Shown here: positions 48,283 to 57,853 of the stretch, in pieces | How positions within the stretch are numbered: the stretch's first letter is position 1 | How the letters are laid out: every line of letters starts with the position of its first letter | Assembly (NCBI RefSeq): GCF_914767665.1 | Contig: NC_059503.1 | Span: 9,672,001 to 9,736,000 of the forward strand | Reading direction: 5' to 3' | DNA length: 64,000 bases | Source of the DNA: Harmonia axyridis | Taxonomy: Eukaryota > Arthropoda > Insecta > Coleoptera > Coccinellidae | Notes under the pieces: model-generated | The model's database searches: none | What the model saw: the letters and a program-made list of their open reading frames with translations, nothing else | Told to the model about the DNA's origin: nothing | Program-made: the position numbers and the translations under genes

Positions 48283-49214
48283 GGGTGTTTTTTTTTCGAG
48301 GTATATAACTTTAAGTTGGCATTACTGTTCAAGATGGCAATCGATTCAACAGCTGTTAAATGATTTATTCTTAGTTTGGTTTGGCAATTCCTAATGAATA
48401 GACTCACGCCTGTACAACGCATGCAAATAGTGCAATTTCATTTCGAAAATAATGGTTCTGTGCGGAATACGTATCGCGCACTACGTCCATTTTATTTTGT
48501 TTAGCGATGAAGCGCATTTCTGGTTGAATGGCTACGTCAACAAACAAAACTGCCGCATTTGGAGTGAAGCTAATCCTCAAGTGTATGTCGAAACAACGTT
48601 AAATCCAGAAAAACTGACTGTTTGGTGCGCTTTATGGGCTGCTAGAATCATTGGTCCGTACTTCTTCAAAAACGATGATGGCCAGAACGTTACAGCCAAT
48701 GGTGATCGGTATAGAGCCATAATTACTAATCTTTTCATTCCTGAATTGAACAACCATGATGTCCAGCTGTGGTTCCAACAAGACGGCGCAACACGTCACA
48801 CAGCTCGTGCCACAATCGATTTATTGAAAGACACGTTTGGTGACCGCCTAATTTCACGTTTTGGACCTGTGAATTGGCCTCCAAGATCTTGTGATTTAAC
48901 ACCGCTAGACTGCTCTCTGTGGGGTTATGTAAAGGCATTGGTCTATGCGGAAAAGCCATAAATTCTTGACCATTTGGAAGGCAACATTCGCCGTGTTATT
49001 GCCGATTTACGGCCACAAATGTTGGAAAAAGTCATCGAAAATTGGACGTCCAGATTGGACTACATCCGAGCCAGCCGTGGCGGTCATATGCCAAAAATCA
49101 TGTTTAAAATGTAATGCCACAAGATTATCTTGCGGATAATTAAAATTCATGTCAATCGAATAATCCATCGTTGTTTTATTGCAATTTGAAGTTCTATAGC
49201 TCAAAAAAAAAACC
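48283..49214 (+). mobile_element. Rosa-like deletion derivative, copy E (inverted)
   Basis: About 0.93 kb, the only copy with its transposase on the plus strand. Left terminus GGGTGTTTTTTTTTCGAGG; right terminus eroded to AAAAAAAACC. It has the A/C/E-type junction and is bounded on both sides by copies of a roughly 110-160-bp direct repeat. Confidence 0.88.
48394..49114 (+). pseudogene. Rosa-like transposase remnant (copy E)
   Basis: Start Met-Asn-Arg-Leu-Thr-Pro at 48394; the N-terminal helix reads QFHFENNGSVRNTYRALRP and then runs into the deletion junction and a stop. The catalytic frame (48452-48961) has FSDEAHFW, VWCALWAA, DRYRAIITNLF, a lost Glu in DVQLWFQQDGA and SCDLTPLDCSLWGYV. A Gln-to-stop change at 48959-48961 (after EKP) cuts off the last 50 residues, which continue in frame to Phe-Lys-Met at 49111. 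Confidence 0.87.
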
Positions 49215-49218
49215 TTTA

Positions 49219-49378
49219 GATATAAGCTGGTAAATTGTCACTTGTTAGCAGATATTCATTGAGATAAGACCCAGGGGAACCAAATTCGATTCGAACCAGA
49301 ATTATTCATCACATAGCGAAAACTGTATAAAATTTCTCGATTCTGTAAAACCTCCAATTATGTTCATCCTACCCAATT
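49219..49378 (+). repeat. Direct repeat flanking copy E, right
   Basis: Same phrases as 48173-48282 in the same order, with about 45 extra bp in the middle (around 49.27-49.31 kb). Confidence 0.82.
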
Positions 49379-49472
49379 CCTCTTCTCAAATTTAAAAACT
49401 TACCACTAACACCTAATAGAACAGAATTCCTCTCTCTCATCTCATCTAATAATCAACTCTTTTTTTTTCCAG

Positions 49473-49569
49473 ATGGGGACCAGCCCTACACCACCCCCGA
49501 TGCTCCGCACAACCCTTTGGCTTAATTAACGAAATTAGAGTGTTCCTTTGTCGCGAAATAATTAATCGG
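49473..49569 (+). CDS. Candidate exon, 97 bp
   Basis: A run of T ending TTTTTTTTCCAG precedes 49473, and AATCGG|GTAAGTG follows 49569; both are near-ideal splice sites. One frame is open throughout (reads LINEIRVFLCREIINR at its end). Another frame reads GDQPYTTPDAPHNPLA then stops, which looks protein-like and would make this a last coding exon if used. I cannot tell which, nor name the gene; an untranslated exon is also possible. It is clearly less AT-rich than the upstream DNA. Confidence 0.45.
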
Positions 49570-49851
49570 GTAAGTGTGGCGCTCTGTAACTGATTGTGTG
49601 TGTGTGTCTGTATGTGAGGAGTATCTCGCAGTCTCGATTCTCTCCCTTGGAATGCTCTCATTAGAGAATCAATCGTACATATCGGTTCGAAGATATATCA
49701 AAGTGAAACTGAAGTTTGTTTGTCGGCTCGTCTATCCTCTACGTGTTCTGTGTTCTTGTGTTTGTGTTCTGTGTTTCACGCTGACGTATTATGCCGGAAA
49801 GCGCATCTATCTGCGCGAGCTCCGTGTTGCAAAGACTTCTCTGTGATTATC

Positions 49852-49902
49852 AGGACCAAGAACATGCCAGAGGAATTTCTTAAGGCATTGGCGGGTATTC
49901 AG
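49852..49902 (+). CDS. Candidate first coding exon
   Basis: ATG at 49864 in a favourable AAGAACATGC context opens Met-Pro-Glu-Glu-Phe-Leu-Lys-Ala-Leu-Ala-Gly-Ile-Gln, and the segment ends CAG|GTAAGG, a consensus donor. It may begin at an acceptor-like TGATTATCAG or be the end of a longer 5' leader; the preceding 280 bp are GC-richer and pyrimidine/GT-rich. If real, the protein continues in an exon to the right that I did not find. Protein not recognised. Confidence 0.42.
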
Positions 49903-50629
49903 GTAAGGTATTGCTCTGTATGGTGAAAGAGGGAATCGAATGGTTCGATTGGATGGGGATATGTATGTATACAGGGTGAATCTTTGACGTGTATTTCCGG
50001 AGCTATTGAGATTTTAACTTCTTTTCCGATTCGGATCAGTACAAAAATCAACAGCCACCAGTTTATTTATTACGGCCGTTATATTACATAAAAACGCCAG
50101 AAATCCAAAGAACCCAACTTTTGAAAATTATTTGAACGCTCATCAAAGTATATTCGACCATTTCGAAAAATGAAAGTAATCTTTATATTTTCTCTTATAT
50201 TACACTGTTCTCGAGTAATTATGTGTATAATTCAAAAAATTGAGTACCTACTTATGCTAAATCGAAATCTGTTTTTCCAATATAGAATATCATCCAAAAT
50301 AGTATATCTTTTGGCTGGGAAAACTTTTATGAGCAGGTTTCCAGAGGAGGCATAGCTCAATTTAAAATGTTTATATCATTTCATCTAGGCCGAGTAAGAA
50401 AAAATGGTAAACGAAAAAAGGGTTCTTTTCCACTTCAAGAATCTACTGTTATAATATATGTACAAGTCAAAGACTCACCTTGTATATTGGAGGCACTGAA
50501 ATCATTCATTATTCATTATGTAATTATTTTTAAGAGACATCCCATTAATAATAATTTGAGTCAGTAGTGTATTCAATAGTATTTGGAGAATATCAAAGGT
50601 CCAGAGTTATTTGAATTTACGGAATTTTA
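49903..50629. other. Spacer with a possible transposon end
   Basis: TACAGGGTGAATCTTTGACG at about 49.97 kb has the ACAGGGTG style of several insect DNA-transposon termini, but no partner end is seen. Otherwise unassigned. Confidence 0.3.
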
Positions 50630-51105
50630 TTATGTTTCACAGTAAAATATGGTAGTGGTAGTCGCCATATTGTTGTTCGACAATACCAACTACCCAGTGT
50701 TCCCAACGAAGAAATATTGAGTTCACTAGAAAAATTCCACAATATAAAGTTTATAAGTGAAGTTTATGTGTACCTTTTCTGGCTGCTACGCCAGATAGGC
50801 TTGTTTGGGACAATACTTCGCAAAAATTCCACCTTTTGGAAATAAAAACATTAGTGAAAGGTGGTTTTATGAACAAATTAACTGTGGCCGAGTGTATAAA
50901 TGAAGGATTCGCTCCATTTTTGGAAATAGTCAGTGGAAAAATAATCTCTATGGCTGATAATATTTTTGATATTAGCGGTATTTTTCTAGTAAACTCAATA
51001 TTTCTCCGTTGGGAACACTGGGTGGTTGGTATTGTCGCACAACAATATGGCGACGGTGAATATGGTGAATATGATATACATATATCTTTTTTTTCTGTGC
51101 AATGC
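50630..51105. mobile_element. Foldback MITE with about 95-bp arms
   Basis: 50645-50745 and 50972-51068 are inverted copies sharing GTCGCCATATTGTTGT, CGACAATACCAAC, CCAGTGTTCCCAACG and GAAATATTGAGTT. About 225 bp of single-copy sequence lies between. Outer ends are not sharply defined. A 90-codon plus frame spans the interior and right arm; I treat it as chance. Confidence 0.82.
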
Positions 51106-51829
51106 TGACAGCAAGATATGGCGAAAAATTTCTGAGAAATTGCACTATTCGCGAAGAAATACTAAATGACATATACCCTACTGAAAACGAGTAATATAGG
51201 AAATGTCAAAAATTATAGATATATACATAGTGTTGCCATTCAAACCATTCGAAAAATTGTATCATTCCTATTAGAAAACCTCTTAGTGGTGTTCATCAAG
51301 TCATTCTAATCACATTCAATCTTACCTCCGACATCACCTGAGGAAATTTGTATCGATTAAACCCACAACTGCAAATGGAACAAAGAAATGGGACTGCATT
51401 CGCAGCTGGTGAGTGAAACATGTCGGCAATAAAACAACTCTATTATATTTCACTCCTTACGTTAGATATTCACGAACTGATTAGTAAGTTTATTTACGAC
51501 TTCTATTCAGTATCATTAGAAAATTCCCGCTTGTAGAGGAATGTATAGATAGAAACCAGCTATGTAATTATTCTTAAAGGTTGGTCCGTAGAAATAATCA
51601 TAGATAGGTAGAAAGTATATGACTAAAGTATTAAGTAGAGATATGTTTGAAACACTTATTGGGAAGTCGATGCAAGGTGTTTTAAACCATGGAATTTGTA
51701 TGTAATGGATCGACTGACAAACACTGCCACCAATGTTGCCTTATGCTTCATTATCCTCCTTAAAGGTCAGACATTGCTTTCTGTCTTACTATACCAAAGT
51801 TTATTCGAAATAACTGAACTGACCCAATA
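51106..51829. other. Unassigned spacer
   Basis: No gene recognised and no repeat partner found in the window. Confidence 0.35.
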
Positions 51830-52274
51830 CGCTCTATTAGTGTGACGTCACACACCGCCATTTTTGGTTCTCCTGTCAGTGTTCGGAATCCAAACAAACA
51901 AAGTATCATTCAAATTAGTACGGTGTCGTTGAAGGAATTGGCTTATTTTCATAAAGAAGAGTATTTGAGGAACGATTTCAGTATTAATTGATAGACAGAG
52001 GAACGAGGTTGATACACCGGTAAGTTTGAATCCTGTATCATTCCCCCAGATTTTGTAAAAAGCAGTGTTCATTAGTTGTACTTCAAGTTCGAACTTACTG
52101 GCATTAATATCGTGCCTTCTATCTATCAATTAGTAGTAAAATCGTTCATTTATCAAAATAAGCCAATATCTTCAACGACAACGTACTAATTTGAATGACA
52201 ATTTGTTTGTTTGGATTCCGAACACTGACAGGAGAAATAAAATGGCAGTGTGTGACGTCATCACTAATATAGCG
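51830..52274. mobile_element. Foldback MITE, TA-flanked, about 200-bp arms
   Basis: Starts CGCTCTATTAGTG and ends CACTAATATAGCG, with TA immediately outside both ends (51828-51829, 52275-52276). The arms extend inward about 200 bp each (shared CCTGTCAGTGTTCGGAATCC, ATTCAAATTAGTACG, TTGATAGA), leaving only about 55 bp unpaired. The CRE-like palindrome TGACGTCA sits close to both ends. TA duplication suggests Tc1/mariner-type mobilisation. Confidence 0.88.
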
Positions 52275-54190
52275 TATAGACTCATCGATCTGGCGGTAAT
52301 TTAACGTTTGCGCATGAACAAGGCGGTCATCTCCTCGAGAGAGCTACAGGGCGAACTGAAATTATTCTGCACTATTCAGGTAGCAAGAAATCGGGTTAGT
52401 TTTCTCTCTGTTGTGATTGGGTAGTAGCGTTTGATGTGTCTCGACTGTCTCGTGCAAGTTTGTCTCTGAGTTCGTATGGGATTTTTTCGAAGAGACTTTT
52501 TTCTATGTAAAAATCTGAATTTTGTGTTGGTCCGGACACGTTGACCCAGTTTGTTTGATTCTTTCCTAAATTTGCATTCATTTTTGGCACTAAAGAGTCA
52601 CAAAAATTCTTCAAAAATATTGTCAAAGAAACTAGAAATCGTTTTCAACTTCTGAATAGACAAACTGAAGAAGACCTTCTAGGTTAGTATTTCATGGCTA
52701 TTCTGGACATCATAGCGCAGACTCTACTTGTGATTACAGTCTTCATTTCAAAAGAATACATTGGAATTATCATGGTTATATGAGAAATTCTTGATCTGGT
52801 TTTAGCTCTACATTATGCAAGGTGCCCCAAAAGGAAGTATATTTCTTTAGCTTTCTGTGTAGACACAACTATTTGGAAAGGTGCAAGGGATATGTCCATC
52901 AGTAGCCTGATCTTTGGGAATTTAATCACAATAGAGCATTTCTTGAAAGCATATCGCGCGTTTCACGTGAACAAATTCAGTTTTTCGGCAACCGTCCGGA
53001 AAGTGCTCACTTCCCGGACGGTTTTTCACTGAGAAAGTAGCATTTCCCGTACTAGACCGGAAAAAAATCACGTCGTTCGTGTCATTGTGAATATGAAAAT
53101 CTTGGTAGGTATATTTTTAATAAATGCAGTTGATCATTACCATAGCAACCGAGATAACGGCTGACAGTTCATATGAAATTAGTTGTCAAAAATTTGCATG
53201 TTTTTTGATCGCAATCGCAATAAAATATGGAAAGCAGCAGCGATAGTGTTATTCTACACGGTTGCCGAAAAAATATTGTACGCAACACGAAAAATGGTTT
53301 ATTTGAATTCACAGACTACCAGAATTTTGTCTATTCGTCCAAAAAAAACTATTTTTCGGACTTGTTACATAAATTACTATTTCATCACTTAAATGACGAA
53401 TGAATAGTTTGTTTCCATAATTAATGTAGTGGAAGCGTCTCTATTTTTCATCACTAATAATCTTACTTATGAAATTAATTGATTCAATACAGAAAATCCG
53501 AAAACTCCAACTCACGAGATTACGTTAGTTGGCATCGATCTGAAATTAGTTCGTACCGCAAATTTTTTCTCGTCCCGAAACAGACAAGAGAAGATCGCGA
53601 CGAATAGGAGAGCGATTTCGTCAACTCCGTCGGTGATCGAAGAACCGTACATAGAAAATCCATTAAACGCATCCAAGAAGCCACTCAGTGTCTTCTTGGA
53701 AGATCGATTCGATTGGCTTATTTGTTCTTTTGTCGTCGGATGATAAGGAAGCCTACCGATCTGAATGCGTGAAAAGCAAATGCGACCAGCCGAATATACT
53801 GAGTGATTGATGACGGCCGCATAAGAAGTTCGGGGGAATTCGGATATTTCTGCTTTGTTTCTGAGAGTCGGCCGGTTTTTGCTGTGTGGGGAGCGAGCTC
53901 CCCATTTTCAGGAAATGAAGCGTTGAGATTTTAACGTTGGAGTGAAAGTTATGGTGCCATTTGATACGGAATGTGTTTTTTGATTGAGCATCTAAAAGTG
54001 AGGATAGATGAAAAACCAAACCCTAGACTTTCAGTTTGAAAAATTTCACTTTTTTTTCGACACTTGCTCCTGAGAATTTAGCTATGATTTCAGCCAAATA
54101 TTGGAATGTTAGTTTTCTACTTTTCAACTTAAAATAGTCTTGAATAATGGGGTTTGAATGATGAAGAATTTAAGGTTCAAATATTTGTCA
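52275..54190. other. Unassigned spacer
   Basis: A 76-codon minus frame (52396-52626) with SLFEKIPYELRDKLARDS is protein-like but unrecognised. 53.52-53.95 kb is less AT-rich. A strong hairpin is at 52990-53023 and a weaker one (TCCAAGAAG/CTTCTTGGA) near 53.67-53.70 kb. Confidence 0.35.
52990..53023. repeat. GC-rich hairpin, 16-bp arms
   Basis: AACCGTCCGGAAAGTG pairs with CACTTCCCGGACGGTT across a 2-base gap, with one mismatch. It stands out from AT-rich surroundings and is followed by a T run. Confidence 0.88.
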
Positions 54191-54895
54191 GCGTACAACT
54201 TTGCTTCAGCCCTTTTTTTTTCGAAATTCGAGGCTTTATTCTGAAAAATGGTTATACATTTGTCCATCGCTGGTCACTACTTTCTTCTACCTTTCGGGCA
54301 GCGTACGAATCCCGCGTGGAAAAAGCAGGTCATCTTTCGAAGCGATCCACCAATCGATCCAATTTTTTACTTCTTCATAAGACAGACATTCGAAGTGCTG
54401 GTCAGCCAGGGCGTCTGCCATTCATCGAAACAAGTGATAGTCCGAGGAATCAACGTCTGAAGAATACATGCAGGTGGGGTAGGACTTCTCATTTCAACGT
54501 TTCCAAGTATCTTTTTACCACTATCGCAACATGGGGTCGAGTATTGTCATGATGTAAAATCATTTTATCATGTCTCTCGTTGTATTGCTGCCGTTTGTCC
54601 TTCAATGATGGGCTCAAATGCATTAATTGCGTTCGATAACGATCGCCTGTGATTGTGTCAGTCGATTTCAACAACTCATAATACACTAAGCCGAGCTAGT
54701 CCCACCAATTACTGAGCATGACCTTGGAACCGTGAATATTTGGTTTGGCCGTCGACGTGGAAGCATGGCCGAATATCCCCTTGATTTTCTGCTCTTGGGA
54801 TTATCGTTATGCACAAATTTTCGTCACCAGTCACAATGCGATGCAGAAATCATTCTCTCTTCCACCGCTATGCTGGTCTCGATGTCAAAATCACA
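54191..54895 (-). mobile_element. Mariner relic, internally deleted
   Basis: Right terminus GCGTACAACTTTGCTTCAGC at 54191. The minus strand gives, in broken frames, YYELLKSTDTITGDRYRTQL, LKDKRQQYNERHDKMILHHD (second catalytic Asp) and a decayed tail. Near 54.86 kb the DFD-type N-terminal segment is joined directly to the HCDW/RIVTGDE-type segment, losing about 100 residues. Confidence 0.82.
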
Positions 54896-56329
54896 ATACT
54901 ATCTTTTTGTTTTGTTTTGTTTGTGAATGTCGAACATATTTAGCCTGATATCTATGGACCAGCTCTGTAATTTGATCTTCAAATGGAATGCTATATCCAA
55001 TGAACGAACGCTCAAAAACCCCTGCTCTATTTTTGAGCATTCTCTCTCCGAAGAAGAAACTTACTGGTAAAATTCACTACTGTGCTTCCGTGCGGTCAGG
55101 ACACTGTTTACTAAATAACTGTGTTATAGATAGTCCTGGAGACTTGTAATTTTCAGAGTAGGTTCAATGTCCCAATATCGTAGTTGGTTTCATTAATAGG
55201 CCCAATATGTTCGAGAGTTCTAGAGTTGCACCCATTTAAAATTTTGTTTTCTGAAAAAATGAAAAATATTTTTATTTGATAGAACTGAATTATGTAAGAA
55301 TCATGGAATCTATCAATCAGATTTCAGTGACATCTCATGTTTATATATGTAGCTCATCGATAAATTCAATAGTAGGCACTGCCATATCCACACCATCTGT
55401 GAAATCCTTACAGATTTCACAGCAAATAAATTCATTATTACTATTTTTCTATTGAGTCCCAACCATCTACAGAACCTTCTTCAATCTATATTATTTCATA
55501 ATTCTAATAATGACAAAATTTAAGCTGAACCATACTTCATTCTGTTATTAAAGCATACAATATCCCATGAGAAAATAGTTTGGGACTAGAGGGCTAAAAT
55601 GCTCACCGCTAGAAAACATTAATTGTTGTCGCACGTAAAGTGAACGAGACAACGCTCACTTCTGAATGACACTCAAATACATGATTACCGCACTCTCCAT
55701 ACAGTTGGTTTTATTAGTACAAAACCAGAGAAAACCGCAAATTATATGACCGACTGATTCTGTTGAAGCTCCGGGTTTACGCCCATAAACAATTTTGTAA
55801 TGTGTGGAGGCGGGTAGCTTGGAAACTACCCAATTTATTCAACTTACCTGGTGTGTGTTACAAATATCAAGTGGGATATGAACACACTGGGAAATTCGTT
55901 ACATATTTTTGAATAGTCAATTCTTATTTTTTAAATGTTTTTATATTGGAACCAATATAGAAAGATCATAAATTATTTTATGCTCAATCCATAATGGAAA
56001 AGATGATTTTGGATAGAGAATATTTCACATATTTTGAATGGAAACGTTGAGGAAACTTATTTTCATGTGAAATTATCAAACACTTCAATGTTAAGGTTTG
56101 GAATTATTTCTCAAGATATAGATTGAAGGGGAGGTGTGCACCTTATTCCTCAAAGTACCAAGTACCATGAACTTCGTATTATATTTCTACACTCAAAATT
56201 AAAAATTGGTCGGATATGTCGTCGAGTTTTTTTTTATATTCTGCTTGAATTTTCTATGGCTCTGACGAATTTGAACTTGGACTGAAATGTTCTAAATGAA
56301 AATCATGAGTAATTTTGTTCATTATTTCA
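54896..56329. other. Unassigned AT-rich spacer
   Basis: No gene recognised. A small perfect hairpin (CTGTGAAATC/GATTTCACAG, 6-base loop) is at 55397-55422. Confidence 0.4.
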
Positions 56330-56945
56330 TAGGCGTAGAAACAACTTTGCTTCCGCCTTTTTTCCGAAATTCGAAGCTTTATTGTACAAAACTGGTTGAA
56401 CACTTATGATTCAAAGTATTGTCCATCGCTGGCCACTACTTTCTCTCTGGGGTAGCACTTCCCATTTCAAAGTTTGACGATTTTCACAACATGAAGTCGA
56501 GCATTGTCATGCTATAAAATCACTTTATCATATCTTTCGTTGTTTTGCAGCCGTTTGTCTTTCAATGCTCGACACAAACGCATTACTTGCGTTCGATAAC
56601 GATAGCCTGGGATTGTTTCAGTCGGTTGTAATTAAAACACTATGCCGAGCTGGTCCCACCTTGGAACTGTGAATATTCGGTTTGGCGGTCGATGTGGAAA
56701 CATGGCTGGACAATCCCTATGATTTTCTGCGCTTGGGATTACCGTTATGAATCCATTTTTTGTATCCAGTTACAATGCGATACAGAAATCCCTTCCGTCT
56801 TTTCCTAGCACGCAGTTTTTCACAAGCAAACAAACGCTGTTCAACATCTCTTGGTTTCAACTCGTATGGCAACTGATTTCCTCAGTTTTGAATCTTTCCC
56901 ATGACTTTCAGGCGTTTTGAAATGGCTTGTTGCGTCACTCACAAT
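56330..56945 (-). mobile_element. Mariner relic, internally deleted
   Basis: Terminus TAGGCGTAGAAACAACTTTG at 56330. The tail leads past YFES-like wording directly to GKCYP-type wording near 56.45 kb, so the third-Asp region is deleted. Further in are broken forms of YNERYDKVIL, WYPGHVSTST in part, and ELKPRDVEQRLFACEKLR near 56.83 kb. It ends in the QQAISK-like helix region near 56.93 kb. Frames are broken throughout. Confidence 0.8.
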
Positions 56946-56995
56946 GTTCCTGCTGTAAATGCTTATTGCAGTATTACCTATGCGCAACTTTAGGT

Positions 56996-57117
56996 GAATA
57001 TTTCCCTCCTGTCAAAAATTCTATGTATACGGAGAACAATTATCGAAAATTACAGCGAATATTTCCCTCCTGTCAAAAAATCTATGTATATGGAGAACAA
57101 TTATCGAAAATTACAGC
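56996..57117. repeat. 61-bp tandem duplication
   Basis: GAATATTTCCCTCCTGTC...AAAATTACAGC occurs at 56996 and again at 57057 with two or three changes. It directly abuts the palindromic tandem units and shares their CAATTATCG motif. Confidence 0.88.
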
Positions 57118-57853
57118 GATAATTGCATTGTAGGAAGCGAAACTGCACTGCGATAATTGTCCTGTTCATAGATACATAGTTTCTATGCATCTAACACAGT
57201 TCGAATCTATGGCAATTCCATTCTACATCAGTTTGACAAGTGATGTGACAGTTTATTCGGGAAATATTCCCCCGAATTACACTCGTGCATCAAAATGACC
57301 GGATAATTTCGCATTCCAGCGTGTTTTCTTTGAAAAACTGCATTCGGTCATTTTCATTTTTGGAGAAAGAGCCCTCCACCTTCGGTGTCGGGCTCTTTCT
57401 CCAAAAATGAAAATGAACTCATGCAGTTTTTATGACAACACGCTGTCATGCAAAATTATCGGTAATTTTGATGCACTTGTGCAATTACTTACGATAATTG
57501 CATTGTAGGAAGCGAAACTGCACTACGATAATTGTTCTGTTCATAAATGCATAGTTTCTATGCATCTTACACAGTTCGAATCTATGGCAATTCCATTCTA
57601 CATCAGTTTGACAAGTAGTGTAACAGTTTATTCGGGAAATATTCCCCCGAATTACCCTCGTGCATCAAAATGACCGGATAATTTCGCATTCCAGCGTGTT
57701 TTCTTTGAAAAACTGCATTCGGTCATTTTCATTTTTGAAGAAAGAGCCCGACACCGAAGGTGGAGGGGAAAAATGAACTCATGCAGTTTTCATGATAACA
57801 CGCTGTCATGCAAAATTATCGGTAATTTTGATGCACTTGTGCAATTACATACG
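57117..57853. repeat. Tandemly duplicated palindromic element, 375-bp period
   Basis: Unit 1 starts CGATAATTGCATTGTAGG at 57117 and unit 2 at 57492, at about 95% identity. Each unit has a unique part followed by a palindrome with about 98-bp arms (for unit 1, 57274-57487). In unit 1 the innermost arms are TGGAGAAAGAGCCC and its inverse around the loop TCCACCTTCGGTGTC (57375-57389). In unit 2 the loop reads GACACCGAAGGTGGA (57750-57764), the exact inverse, and part of the right inner arm is lost. No coding capacity. Confidence 0.92.

Noticed and set aside
50836..51108. 90-codon frame in the 50.6-kb foldback as a coding gene
   Set aside because: It runs through an inverted-repeat arm and shows no recognised domain; likely chance.
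52990..53023. miRNA precursor or bacterial-style terminator
   Set aside because: The stem is only 16 bp with almost no loop, unlike a miRNA precursor, and intrinsic terminators do not apply to a eukaryotic genome.
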